From: an uncultured Methylococcaceae bacterium
Lineage (GTDB): Bacteria > Pseudomonadota > Gammaproteobacteria > Methylococcales > Methylomonadaceae
Length of the DNA: 64,000 nucleotides
Assembly (NCBI GenBank): GCA_903917345.1
Contig: CAIXAE010000043.1
Span: forward strand, 1 to 64,000
Direction: 5' to 3'
The notes beneath the pieces are model-generated. The model saw nothing but the letters and a program-made list of their open reading frames with translations. It did no database searches and had not been told where the DNA came from. This document shows, piece after piece, positions 54,949 through 64,000 of the stretch; position 1 is the stretch's first letter; each line of letters starts with the position of its first letter. Both the position numbers and the translations under genes were made by a program.

Positions 54949-55512
54949 TTACTTTTCAGCAAGTGCTTTAAGGTTAAATAAACCTGTTTTCAATACTTCG
55001 TTGACTGCCGCATTTGCAGTTTCTTCGTTCATTTCTACCGGAGGATTGTTGTTTGTGTATGCGCGGTAATAACCGGCGGTCCAAGAAACCACAGTGGTTG
55101 CACCTTTAGCTTCTACTTCAATACTTGCAGAGTAATTATCAACAGGTAGTGCAGGTACTTTTTCTTCTAGGCCCGCATGTACGATTGTTTTTGCGATACT
55201 GATATCAGTAATTTTGTAGGCATATGACATTTTAGCTTCGTCATATTTTTTTAATTCTTCAGTAATAGTGCCACCGTCTTTTAATGTTAAAACGCGTGTT
55301 GCACCTTTAGTGTTACCACCATTAATAGTTGTGCTAAAAATAAGTGGGTGCCAAGACATATCACCAAAATCTTTGATTAATCCCCAAACTTTTTCAGCGG
55401 GGGCATTAATAGTAATTTGTTCTTCAGCTTTTTGACGAACAGGGCCATGTGCGTGAGCAACAGCGGCAAATAAAAACATTAAACTTGTTGCGATCAATGT
55501 AACTCTTTTCAT
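54949..55512 (-). CDS. MxaD-like periplasmic SRPBCC protein
   Basis: This 187-residue protein begins MKRVTLIATSLMFLFAAVAH, a clear signal peptide; the upstream in-frame ATG at 55575 is rejected because it would bury this signal. The mature part (ITINAPAEKVWGLIKDFGDM) is a polyketide-cyclase/START-like fold as in MxaD, a periplasmic protein that stimulates electron transfer from methanol dehydrogenase to cytochrome cL. The neighbouring YVTN gene strengthens a methylotrophic reading. Assignment is by resemblance. Confidence 0.8.
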   Translation of the reverse strand: MKRVTLIATSLMFLFAAVAHAHGPVRQKAEEQITINAPAEKVWGLIKDFGDMSWHPLIFSTTINGGNTKGATRVLTLKDGGTITEELKKYDEAKMSYAYKITDISIAKTIVHAGLEEKVPALPVDNYSASIEVEAKGATTVVSWTAGYYRAYTNNNPPVEMNEETANAAVNEVLKTGLFNLKALAEK

Positions 55513-55606
55513 TCTAACTCCCAATATAAACATAAAAAACTTCGGTATTATAAGCCAACTCACCAGAGCAAGCATCCCTTGTAAAATTTAAAACAAATCG
55601 ATCTTA

Positions 55607-56812
55607 CTATTTTTCAATAATCGCTAATCGATCTACATCTATGCCTAACAATAACTGACCTTTTATGAGACCCACTAACTCTTTACCCGCCATGCTGTAT
55701 CGCCAGCCATGTAATAAAGGTAATTCTTCATCACCATTCAACAACAAGTCTTCTAAATCTTTTCGAGATGCTAAAATGCTGGGGTTTAACGCATTTTCTT
55801 CTGCACGGACCCTAACCAAAGCCGTCAAAATATCTAAGATAGCTTCTTGTTGTTGCGTTTTCTTTGCCGACTTATCCTTATCATTTAGCGGTTGAGGTGG
55901 ACGATTTTTAGCCTCATTAATTAATTGACACAACTCTTTGCCATAGCGATTAACTGATCGCTCATTAATCCCTCTAACACCCGCCAATTCTGGCACTGTT
56001 TCGGGTTGCAACTTAGCTAAATCAAATAATAATTCATCACGCAACAACCAACTTTTAGGCCTATCTTCTGCTTGCGCCATTTTTTCACGCCAAGCGGCTA
56101 GGGTTTGAATAATTGACAGTTGTTTACCCGTCAATTTATTTTTACCTTTAACTTTAAACCATGCCTTTTCAGGATCTACTTTATAGTGATCTGGATTTGA
56201 TAGGTCTGCAAAGTCTTGTATTAGCCAATCAATACGACCTAATTCAGTCAGTTTTTGCACCATGACTTGATAAATCTTACATAAATAAATCACATCATCT
56301 GCTGCATATTCAATTTCTGCTGGCGTTAACGGACGCTTACTCCAATCTGCTCGGGTATGTGCTTTATTAAGATTAACACCTAAAAAGCTGGATACTAACA
56401 TGGCATACCCTGGATTATCCTGAAAACCCAATAAAGGCGCGGCCACTTGTGTATCAAATACGGGCGTAGGTAATTTACCTGTCGCTTGAAAGAAAATTTC
56501 TAAATCTTGGCGACAAGAATGGAAAACTTTAACAATTTCAGGATTGTAAATTGCATCAAATAATTGATCCAAATTAGGTAAAGCAATAGGATCAACACAA
56601 GCCACCCACTCTGGTGTTGCTATTTGTAATAGACAAAATTTTGGATAATAAGTCTTCTCACGCAAAAACTCTGTATCCAGTGCTAACCAAGGCTCCTTTT
56701 TTATCTGCTCACATAGTATTGCTAATTGATCGGGGGTATTAATGTATTGTATGGGAGTCATTGGTATGCACGAGCCACTATTTAAATTATCCAAAACCAA
56801 AGAGTTGCTCAT
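55607..56812 (-). CDS. rnd: Ribonuclease D
   Basis: This 401-residue 3'-5' exonuclease matures tRNA 3' ends. The DEDDy residues are in WLALDTEFLREKTYYP, VFHSCRQDLEIF and YAADDVIYLCKIY; two HRDC domains follow (from about residue 225). The start at 56812 or the ATG at 56761 are both possible; the second matches the usual N-terminus better. Confidence 0.95.
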   Translation of the reverse strand: MSNSLVLDNLNSGSCIPMTPIQYINTPDQLAILCEQIKKEPWLALDTEFLREKTYYPKFCLLQIATPEWVACVDPIALPNLDQLFDAIYNPEIVKVFHSCRQDLEIFFQATGKLPTPVFDTQVAAPLLGFQDNPGYAMLVSSFLGVNLNKAHTRADWSKRPLTPAEIEYAADDVIYLCKIYQVMVQKLTELGRIDWLIQDFADLSNPDHYKVDPEKAWFKVKGKNKLTGKQLSIIQTLAAWREKMAQAEDRPKSWLLRDELLFDLAKLQPETVPELAGVRGINERSVNRYGKELCQLINEAKNRPPQPLNDKDKSAKKTQQQEAILDILTALVRVRAEENALNPSILASRKDLEDLLLNGDEELPLLHGWRYSMAGKELVGLIKGQLLLGIDVDRLAIIEK

Positions 56813-56882
56813 CTCTATGAATGAGTAAAATCAGTCAGTTGGGTTATATATCTTTTTTTGCCAGCACTGGCGTGTTCTTACT

Positions 56883-57737
56883 TTAATATTCTAATACGTC
56901 TAACCCAGCAGGAGCTGATTGAGAGCTCTCTTCTGTGTTCGTTTCTTGCATCAAGTTAACAAAATCAAACAAATTTCTATCCACTAACTGTGAGGGAGCA
57001 ATATTCTGTAAACTGGTGAAAATTGTTTCCAATCGCCCAGGAAATTGCTTATCCCAGGTTGTCAGCATCATTTTCATAGCTTGTCTTTGCAGATTCTCCT
57101 GAGAACCACATAAATTACAGGGAATAATAGGGAAATCTTTAAAAGCAGCAAAACGCTCTATATCTTTCTCACGTGTATAGGCTAGGGGCCTAATAATGAT
57201 ATTCTTTTTATCATCACTTAATAGTTTGGGTGGCATTGCTTTTAGTTTGCCACCATAAAAAATATTAAGAAAGAACGTTTCTAAAATATCATCACGATGA
57301 TGGCCTAATGCAATCTTGGTCACACCATTGGCTTCTGCATAACCATATAAAGTGCCCCGTCGTAGTCGCGAACATAAACCACACGTTGTATTTCCCTCAG
57401 GAATGACACGCTTAACTACGCTGTACGTGTCTTTCTCAATAATATGATAGGGCACCCCAATGGACTCTAAATACGCAGGCAATACATGTTCAGGAAATCC
57501 GGGTTGTTTTTGATCCAGATTAACAGCAATAATTTCAAAATTAACCGGCGCGGTCTTTTGTAAATTCATTAACACATCAAGCAGGGTAAAGGAGTCTTTA
57601 CCGCCTGATAGACACACCATGACCTTATCGCCATCTTCGATCATATTATAGTCAGCAATCGCATCGCCAACCGTATGTCTTAAACGTTTCTGGATCTTAT
57701 TAAATTCGTATCGGGCTTTTTGCGTTGGATCTGACAT
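56883..57737 (-). CDS. ttcA: tRNA 2-thiocytidine(32) synthetase TtcA
   Basis: This 284-residue iron-sulfur enzyme thiolates C32 of tRNAs. The PP-loop [13 protein letters not shown] and the cluster cysteines in [12 protein letters not shown] are present, with CNLCG further on. The start at 57737 ([14 protein letters not shown]) is preferred; a longer frame from 57803 would run through the fabB terminator hairpin. Confidence 0.95.
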   Translation of the reverse strand: MSDPTQKARYEFNKIQKRLRHTVGDAIADYNMIEDGDKVMVCLSGGKDSFTLLDVLMNLQKTAPVNFEIIAVNLDQKQPGFPEHVLPAYLESIGVPYHIIEKDTYSVVKRVIPEGNTTCGLCSRLRRGTLYGYAEANGVTKIALGHHRDDILETFFLNIFYGGKLKAMPPKLLSDDKKNIIIRPLAYTREKDIERFAAFKDFPIIPCNLCGSQENLQRQAMKMMLTTWDKQFPGRLETIFTSLQNIAPSQLVDRNLFDFVNLMQETNTEESSQSAPAGLDVLEY

Positions 57738-57776
57738 GGTCAGAATATATTGAATGAGATAAGGGGGAAAGAAACC

Positions 57777-57798
57777 GAGGCCTATTTTAATAGGCCTC
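57777..57798 (-). terminator. Hairpin terminator after fabB
   Basis: GAGGCCTATT pairs with AATAGGCCTC around a two-base loop, 13 bases after the fabB stop. On the minus strand GGTTTCTTTC follows, only moderately T-rich, so termination may be partial. Confidence 0.7.
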
Positions 57799-57810
57799 GA
57801 CAAGGAATTA

Positions 57811-59031
57811 TTAACCGTTATAACGCTGAAAAACTAAAGTAGCGTTAGTGCCGCCAAAACCAAAACTGTTAGACATAATAGTGTTTAGCGTAATGTTATC
57901 TTGACGCTCACGCACTATTGGAATGCCCTCAGCAGCAGGATCTAACTCAGTAATATTAGCTGATGCACTTAAGAAGTTTTCTTGCATCATGAGTAGTGAA
58001 TAAATCGCCTCATTAACACCTGCAGCACCTAAAGCATGACCTGTTAATGATTTAGTAGAGCTCACGCTAGGCACGTTACCTGCACCAAATACGGCACGTA
58101 AAGCTTCTAATTCTTTAGTATCGCCCACCGGCGTACTCGTGCCGTGCGCATTAATGTAATCAATCTTACCTTCTACCGTAGCCATTGCTTGTTGCATACA
58201 ACGAATAGCACCTTCACCAGAAGGTTGTACCATGTCATAGCCATCTGAAGTAGCACCATAGCCTACTAGTTCTGCATAAATCTTAGCACCACGCGCTTTA
58301 GCATGTTCTAGTTCTTCAATGACTAAAACACCACCCCCACCCGAAATTACAAAACCATCACGGGTTGCATCATAAGCTCTTGATGCCGTAGCAGGCGTAT
58401 CATTATATTTAGATGATAAAGCACCCATCGCATCAAATAAAACAGACATAGTCCAATGTAATTCTTCACCGCCCCCAGCAAAAACAACATCTTGCTTGCC
58501 CATTTGAATTAACTCCATGGCGTGACCAATACAGTGCGCACTGGTTGCACACGCTGAGCTGATTGAATAATTGACGCCTTTAATTTTAAACGGGGTCGCT
58601 AAACAAGCCGTATTTGTACTCGACATGGTTCTTGGCACCATGTAAGGACCGACTTTTTTAACACCTTTTTCACGTAATATATCAGCCGCTTCAACAATAT
58701 TTGATGTTGATGGGCCACCCGACCCCATGACCAATCCCGTTCTAAAGTCAGACACTTCTGAATCGTTTAATCCAGAATCAGCAATCGCTTGCTGCATCGC
58801 AATATAATTGAATGCCGCACCATCACCCATAAAGCGTTTAACTTTTCGATCGATGGCTTCATCTAAATCAATATTGATGGCACCGTGTACATGACTACGA
58901 AAACCTAAGTCTGCGTAGACTTGAGAAAAACTTAAACCAGAACGACCTTCCTTTAAGGAATCAATCACTTCTGTTGAATTATTACCTATACTAGAAACAA
59001 TACCTAAACCTGTAACAACCACTCTTTTCAT
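57811..59031 (-). CDS. fabB: Beta-ketoacyl-ACP synthase I
   Basis: This 406-residue condensing enzyme elongates acyl-ACP and is needed for unsaturated fatty acids. The active-site Cys is in [15 protein letters not shown], the histidines in [14 protein letters not shown] and [14 protein letters not shown]. It follows fabA by 10 bases, the usual fabAB operon. Confidence 0.97.
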   Translation of the reverse strand: MKRVVVTGLGIVSSIGNNSTEVIDSLKEGRSGLSFSQVYADLGFRSHVHGAINIDLDEAIDRKVKRFMGDGAAFNYIAMQQAIADSGLNDSEVSDFRTGLVMGSGGPSTSNIVEAADILREKGVKKVGPYMVPRTMSSTNTACLATPFKIKGVNYSISSACATSAHCIGHAMELIQMGKQDVVFAGGGEELHWTMSVLFDAMGALSSKYNDTPATASRAYDATRDGFVISGGGGVLVIEELEHAKARGAKIYAELVGYGATSDGYDMVQPSGEGAIRCMQQAMATVEGKIDYINAHGTSTPVGDTKELEALRAVFGAGNVPSVSSTKSLTGHALGAAGVNEAIYSLLMMQENFLSASANITELDPAAEGIPIVRERQDNITLNTIMSNSFGFGGTNATLVFQRYNG

Positions 59032-59041
59032 TGCTGTTATC

Positions 59042-59557
59042 CTAAAAATCGGCTGTAGATGTAAATAAACCTACTCGAAGATCTGTCGCTTCGTAGATGA
59101 CCTTGCCATCAACTTCCATAGTGGCATCTGCGATTCCCATCACAAGTTTACGCATAATTAAACGTTTTAGATTGATCCGATAAGTGACTTTTTTAGCAGT
59201 AGGTAATACTTGACCGGTGAATTTAACTTCGCCCACGCCCAATGCGCGACCTTTGCCTGGACCACCCATCCAGCATAAATAAAAGCCCACGAGTTGCCAC
59301 ATGGCGTCCAAACCTAAACAACCTGGCATCACAGGATCACCTTGAAAATGACAATCAAAAAACCATAAATCAGGCGTTACATCTAACTCGGCAACAATCT
59401 CACCTTTACCGTAAGTACCACCTTCATCAGAGATATACGTGATACGATCCATCATCAGCATATTCGGCAAGGGTAATTGCGCATTCTTAGGCCCGTATAA
59501 CTCGCCCCTGCCGGACTTTAATAGTTCTTCGCGCGTAAAACTATGCTGTTTCTCCAT
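59042..59557 (-). CDS. fabA: 3-hydroxydecanoyl-ACP dehydratase/isomerase
   Basis: This 171-residue enzyme introduces the cis double bond of unsaturated fatty acids. The hot-dog motif [20 protein letters not shown] holds the catalytic His, and the active Asp is in [13 protein letters not shown]. It is first of the fabAB operon, with an AT-rich upstream region (59558-59700) likely containing the promoter. Confidence 0.97.
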   Translation of the reverse strand: MEKQHSFTREELLKSGRGELYGPKNAQLPLPNMLMMDRITYISDEGGTYGKGEIVAELDVTPDLWFFDCHFQGDPVMPGCLGLDAMWQLVGFYLCWMGGPGKGRALGVGEVKFTGQVLPTAKKVTYRINLKRLIMRKLVMGIADATMEVDGKVIYEATDLRVGLFTSTADF

Positions 59558-59769
59558 GTTCTTCGTATACCTTAAAGTAATTATTATTATAAATATAAGT
59601 TGATATTATCTAACAGTCACTAAAAAAAATCAGCTCAATTTTTAATCTGCATGCACATCTATTCAAAATACTGTTATTTTTAGTGGTTTTTAACGCTAAT
59701 GCTATGAGTTATGACCAATAAATGAAGTGTATTTACGCTTTAATTTTGATCTTAACTGTAGCTAACTGA

Positions 59770-60804
59770 CTAATAACGCGACTTAATTGCTTGAGCTAAC
59801 TGATGAACCGCCATCGCATATTTATTGCTATTATTGTACTTCTTAATCACTTTAAAATTAGGATAAGTCTCCCAATATTCATTTCCTTCATAAGTACTCA
59901 ATTCTATAACGTTGGGATCTTTAGACAGACCCACTCGCTTTGTAACCGGCTTATGCATTTGCCAGCCACTCTTAGAAAAGTAATGTGCGACGCTTCCCAC
60001 CGCATCATGAGGATGCCATAAATCACGCTTGCCATCTTTATTAAAATCTACCGCTAATGTCTTAAAATTACTGGGCATAAATTGGCCATAACCCATCGCC
60101 CCTGCCCATGAACCTTGGGGCTGCAGTGGATCAAAGTGCTCATCCCTTGCCATTAGCAAAAAACTCTCTAACTCCGACATAAAATATTTAGAGCGCCTTT
60201 CAGTATCGAAAGACAGGGTTGTTAGTGCATCAAATATACGAGTCTTACCAAAATTTCTGCCGAAATAAGTTTCTACACCAATAATACCCACAATATATTC
60301 TGGATCAACGCCATAAATTAAGCTGGCTTGTTGAATAGTTTCAGCATTATTACGCCAAAACGCTACGCCATTGTTAATGTGATCATCGGTAAGAAATTTA
60401 TTACGATAACGCGTCCAACTGCCGATACTTGGTTTTACAGGCCCCACTGATGGCTCTGGTGTTTCCAATTTTATAACCGAGTCTAATCGATTCGCTTTTG
60501 AAAATAATCCGTTTAAATATGTTTCTGAAAATCCATGCTGATGAACCATGTGTTTAATAAACTTTATTACTGCGGGCGAATGCGAGTATGTTCCTGTTAA
60601 TACAAATGCTTCATAATTAGATGAATAAGGCGGTTTAACGCCACTTTGGCTTGGGTCTAAAATATCCTCAGAAAAATTCGCAGACGTTACCTTTGATGAT
60701 TCACCCACACTTACGGGCAGTTTAGTCGCTTTTTCACTTGCACATCCTGTCAACAAGGCAATTAAAAAGCCTTTAATTACAGTTTCACAAATCAAATGTG
60801 TCAT
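59770..60804 (-). CDS. mltB: Membrane-bound lytic murein transglycosylase B-like
   Basis: This 344-residue lipoprotein (LIALLTGCASEK, lipobox LTGC) cleaves peptidoglycan glycan strands. The catalytic Glu lies in VGIIGVETYFGRNFGKTRIF, and AMGYGQFMPSNFKTLAVDFN follows. The size fits the MltB family. It is divergent from ampD; the pair suggests a murein-recycling grouping. Confidence 0.93.
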   Translation of the reverse strand: MTHLICETVIKGFLIALLTGCASEKATKLPVSVGESSKVTSANFSEDILDPSQSGVKPPYSSNYEAFVLTGTYSHSPAVIKFIKHMVHQHGFSETYLNGLFSKANRLDSVIKLETPEPSVGPVKPSIGSWTRYRNKFLTDDHINNGVAFWRNNAETIQQASLIYGVDPEYIVGIIGVETYFGRNFGKTRIFDALTTLSFDTERRSKYFMSELESFLLMARDEHFDPLQPQGSWAGAMGYGQFMPSNFKTLAVDFNKDGKRDLWHPHDAVGSVAHYFSKSGWQMHKPVTKRVGLSKDPNVIELSTYEGNEYWETYPNFKVIKKYNNSNKYAMAVHQLAQAIKSRY

Positions 60805-60978
60805 AAAATTTCTCTAAGTACTCTATCAACGAAAGGTAAAAATAAAAAACGCCCATCAAATCAAACATTGCCGATATATTGATAAATCATTATGATCTAA
60901 AGTTACAAGCAGGCCTATTAAGGTTATTTTATCGCAGAACTATTAATTTGTTTTTGATTTAACTGACTTTTTAACGAC

Positions 60979-61509
60979 ATGAATATAGATAATCATTGGC
61001 TCACAGAGATAAACCACAACCCCTCTCCAAATTATGACGATAGAGCCAATGAGTCAGATATATCCTTAGTGGTTATTCACTGTATTAGCCTACCGCCGAA
61101 TCAATTTGATACTCCTTATATCGATCAATTATTCTGCAACCAACTTAATCCAGATGACCATCCCTACTTTAAAGAGATATACCAACTTAAAGTATCCGCG
61201 CACTTGGTTATCAAACGTGATGGCAGTTGCGTGCAATATGTTCCTTTTAATAAACGCGCTTGGCATGCGGGCGCCTCGAACTATCAAGGCCGAGAAGGCT
61301 GTAATGACTTTTCTATCGGTATTGAACTAGAAGGCTCAGAAACCATAGCCTATACAGATGCGCAATACCAAAAACTTAACAAAATACTAACACTCTTAAT
61401 AGAATATTATCCGAAGCTATCTAAGCAAGATATTACCGGTCATAGCGACATTGCACCCAGCCGAAAAACGGATCCGGGTGCTACATTTGACTGGCAACGC
61501 ATAAAGTAA
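60979..61509 (+). CDS. ampD: 1,6-anhydro-N-acetylmuramyl-L-alanine amidase AmpD
   Basis: This 176-residue cytosolic amidase recycles anhydro-muropeptides. Zinc ligands are in VVIHCISLPPNQF and in AWHAGASNYQGREGCNDFSI, with GHSDIAPSRKTDPG near the C-terminus. The length is normal. It converges on lspA. Confidence 0.95.
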   Translation: MNIDNHWLTEINHNPSPNYDDRANESDISLVVIHCISLPPNQFDTPYIDQLFCNQLNPDDHPYFKEIYQLKVSAHLVIKRDGSCVQYVPFNKRAWHAGASNYQGREGCNDFSIGIELEGSETIAYTDAQYQKLNKILTLLIEYYPKLSKQDITGHSDIAPSRKTDPGATFDWQRIK

Positions 61510-61518
61510 ACAGTGCTT

Positions 61519-62007
61519 TTATTCCGACTGTTTTGAACCGACTAAACCAAAAGATTCCAGTAGCATTAATACCACCCCCAGCGTAATAGCTGAATCCGCA
61601 ATATTAAAAGCTGGCCAATGCCAAGTTTGATAATAAACATCTAAGAAATCTATAACATAACCATAGGCTAGGCGATCAATCAAATTACCAATTGCTCCAC
61701 CCAACACTAAAGATAGCGCTACAGCTAACAGCGTTTCATGTTGTTTTAAGCGCGCCAACCACACAGCGATAACAATACTAATAACAATTGCTAACCCAGC
61801 AAAGAACCAGCGCTGCCAGCCACCCGCTTCACTTAAAAAACTAAAAGCAGCCCCCGTATTTCGTACATACGTTAAATTAAAATAAGGTACTAACGGAATG
61901 GACTGATAAAGCTGCATTGAGCTGTCCACAGCCCATTTACTCGCTTGATCTAAAACCACAGCTAATAAAGATAACGCTAACCACTTCAACATTTTTAAAT
62001 TATGCAT
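61519..62007 (-). CDS. lspA: Lipoprotein signal peptidase
   Basis: This 162-residue inner-membrane aspartyl protease removes signal peptides of lipoproteins. Four transmembrane segments are visible; the catalytic aspartates are in GNLIDRLAYGYVIDF and FNIADSAITLGV. The ATG at 62007 overlaps the ileS stop by eight bases; upstream ATGs lie deep inside ileS. Linkage ileS-lspA is conserved. Confidence 0.95.
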   Translation of the reverse strand: MHNLKMLKWLALSLLAVVLDQASKWAVDSSMQLYQSIPLVPYFNLTYVRNTGAAFSFLSEAGGWQRWFFAGLAIVISIVIAVWLARLKQHETLLAVALSLVLGGAIGNLIDRLAYGYVIDFLDVYYQTWHWPAFNIADSAITLGVVLMLLESFGLVGSKQSE

Positions 62008-64000
62008 AGTGTCTATGCTCACCATCACCCACAATATTTTCAACACAACGACCACACAACTCTGGATGCTCTGCATGCACGCCAACGTCAGGGCGCTGAT
62101 GCCAACAACGCACACACTTATGTTGTTCTGATACTAATACTTTTAATTTAAGCCCATCGACTTCAGTTTGAATTGCATCGGCCGGTGCTTCTTGTTCAGA
62201 CTTAACAGTCGCTGTGGATGTAATAAAAATAAACTGTAACTCTCCAGATAATTGGCTTAAAGCACTTAAGTATTCGGCATTACCATACAACTCAAGTTCT
62301 GCATTTAAGGAAGATCCAATATCACCTTTTGCACGACTCTTCTCTAGTTCTTTACTTACCGCCGTTCTAACTGACATTATTTTTTGCCAGAAATCACGAT
62401 TTAAAGTCGCACTGTCATCCAATGCCACTAAACCTGGGTACCAAGTTTCTAAGAATACGGACTCACTGCGTTCACCCGGAATATACTGCCAAATTTCATC
62501 AGCCGTATAACTAATAATAGGGGCCAACCAACGCGTTAATGCCTCAATTACATGATACATAGCCGTTTGTGCGGAACGACGTGCTAAACCGTTAGTTTTA
62601 GCGGTATATTGTCGATCTTTTACAATGTCCAAATAAAATCCACCTAAATCTATCACGCAGAAATGATGAACTTTTTGGAAAATTTGCTGAAATTGATAGG
62701 TTTCATAAGCCGCTTTAACTTCTTCTTGCAAGTTAAAGGCTCTATCTAATAACCAACGATCTAAGGCCAATAAGTCTTCTGTTGCCACTAAGTCTTGCGC
62801 AGGATTAAAATCGTTTATGCTAGATAATAAGAATCGAGCCGTATTTCTTAAGCGTCTATAGCCATCAGAGGTTCGTTCTAGAATCTCATCAGATACACGC
62901 ATTTCACTGCGATAATCAGAAGATGCAATCCATAAGCGTAATACATCCGCACCCAAGTTTTTCATAACCGCTTGTGGTGGAATGACATTACCTTTTGATT
63001 TAGACATCTTCTCACCGTTTTTATCAACGGTAAATCCATGGGTTAACACGGCTTTATAGGGCGCCACATCATGCATGGCAGTCGATGCTAGTAATGATGA
63101 TTGGAACCAACCACGATGCTGATCAGAACCCTCTAAATATAAATCAGCTGGATAAGTTAATTGCGCACGTTTAGCCAATACGCAAGCATGAGTAACCCCA
63201 GAGTCAAACCACACATCTAAGGTATCGGACATTTTGTCGTAATCATCAGCTTCAGCACCCAATAATTCAGCTTTATCTAATTCAAACCACGCTTCTATAC
63301 CTTTTTCTTCAATGCGTAATGCCACTGCTTCAATTAATTCTGCGGTGCGTGGATGCAATTCTCGTGTTTCTTTATGAATAAAGAAAGTAATCGGCACACC
63401 CCAAGTACGCTGACGAGAGATACACCAATCAGGACGACCTTCTAACATACTTTCGATACGCGCCTGACCCCAATCTGGAATCCACTCTACTTTTTTAACT
63501 TCAGCTAACGCTAAATCACGCAGATGATTTTTATTCATCGAGATAAACCACTGCGCAGTGGCTCTAAAAATAATCGGGGTTTTATGACGCCAGCAATGCG
63601 GATAACTGTGCAAGATTGCGTGATGATGCAACAATTTTCCTTGGGCTTCTAAAACTTCTAATACTTTTGCGTTCGCATTAAAAACATGCTGACCCGCAAA
63701 AATCTCAGTGTTAGCTAAGAATACCCCATCAGCACCCACCGGATTTTCTACAGGTAAACTATATTTTTGACCCACCACATAATCTTCTTGTCCGTGACCT
63801 GGTGCTGTGTGAACAGCACCCGTACCCGCATCCGTTGTTACATGATCGCCTAAAATAATGGGTACTTGACGATCATAGAACGGATGTTGAACTAATTGAT
63901 GTTCCCAAGCCGACCCCAGGGCATAAGCTAATACGTGATAAGTCTCTACGCTATAACGTAGCATAGTGTCTTTTAGTAAGGCTTCCGCAACAACTAAACG
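62000..64000 (-). CDS. ileS: Isoleucyl-tRNA synthetase, C-terminal 666 residues (cut by window edge)
   Basis: This class I synthetase charges tRNA-Ile. The editing domain (GDHVTTDAGTGAVHTAPGHG), the KMSKS loop (NGEKMSKSKGNVIPP) and the C-terminal zinc ribbon (CVRCWHQRPDV, LCGRCVENIV) are present. The N-terminal third, including HIGH, lies beyond the window. It precedes lspA with an overlap. Confidence 0.97.
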   Translation of the reverse strand, partial: RLVVAEALLKDTMLRYSVETYHVLAYALGSAWEHQLVQHPFYDRQVPIILGDHVTTDAGTGAVHTAPGHGQEDYVVGQKYSLPVENPVGADGVFLANTEIFAGQHVFNANAKVLEVLEAQGKLLHHHAILHSYPHCWRHKTPIIFRATAQWFISMNKNHLRDLALAEVKKVEWIPDWGQARIESMLEGRPDWCISRQRTWGVPITFFIHKETRELHPRTAELIEAVALRIEEKGIEAWFELDKAELLGAEADDYDKMSDTLDVWFDSGVTHACVLAKRAQLTYPADLYLEGSDQHRGWFQSSLLASTAMHDVAPYKAVLTHGFTVDKNGEKMSKSKGNVIPPQAVMKNLGADVLRLWIASSDYRSEMRVSDEILERTSDGYRRLRNTARFLLSSINDFNPAQDLVATEDLLALDRWLLDRAFNLQEEVKAAYETYQFQQIFQKVHHFCVIDLGGFYLDIVKDRQYTAKTNGLARRSAQTAMYHVIEALTRWLAPIISYTADEIWQYIPGERSESVFLETWYPGLVALDDSATLNRDFWQKIMSVRTAVSKELEKSRAKGDIGSSLNAELELYGNAEYLSALSQLSGELQFIFITSTATVKSEQEAPADAIQTEVDGLKLKVLVSEQHKCVRCWHQRPDVGVHAEHPELCGRCVENIVGDGEHRHYA

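Overview
The window is chromosomal DNA of a low-GC gammaproteobacterium. The housekeeping blocks are gammaproteobacterial: tRNA-Tyr/Gly/Thr upstream of tuf; lolB-ispE-tRNA-Gln-prs-rplY-pth; hemA-prfA-prmC; ilvBNC; fabAB; ileS-lspA. A periplasmic MxaD-like SRPBCC protein beside a YVTN beta-propeller protein hints at a methylotroph, perhaps of the Methylococcales. That placement is inference.

Positions 167-36408 are one integrated element of about 36.2 kb. It sits in the tRNA-Thr(GGT) gene and is bounded by an exact 47-bp direct repeat of the tRNA 3' end. The intact tRNA, the tyrosine integrase and a small excisionase-like gene lie at the right end. The insertion separates tuf from its tRNA operon and that operon's promoter. 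The left 9.6 kb is phage-like: a divergent repressor/cro pair, a replication-O protein with four 19-bp iterons inside its gene, a LydA-type holin, an operon of small overlapping genes that repeatedly encode an N-terminal 'GPL-S-A-G' protein family, a collagen-like protein, a structural-looking protein, a lipoprotein and an M15 endolysin. No capsid, portal, terminase or tail gene is recognisable. The same palindromic operator occurs at the cro promoter and, 33 kb away, at the promoter of an ArdA-like antirestriction gene, so both ends appear to be under one switch.

Positions 9.7-33.8 kb of the element are a defence island. It holds a stand-alone 905-aa SF1 helicase; an undescribed-looking three-gene operon (TIGR04255-like protein, HTH protein, unknown third gene); an Abi_2/AbiD-type gene; an AAA15 ATPase-RloB pair; a TIR plus membrane-Macro pair matching type II Thoeris; and a type III restriction-modification locus with a PLD/SNF2-like helicase, a DUF4391-like protein and a Fic protein. 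The mod gene of that locus carries a one-base frameshift. Between the modules lie toxin-antitoxin remnants, a 260-bp duplication, a three-copy terminator repeat, a 34-bp tandem repeat and about 0.5 kb of covarying hairpins.

Positions 36.4-64 kb are ordinary core chromosome: tRNAs, pth, rplY, prs, tRNA-Gln, ispE, lolB and a TPR lipoprotein on the minus strand; hemA, prfA, prmC, a JAMM protease and ilvBNC on the plus strand; then GH5, SbmA-like ABC, YVTN, MxaD-like, rnd, ttcA, fabB, fabA and mltB on minus, ampD on plus, and lspA and ileS (cut by the window edge) on minus.
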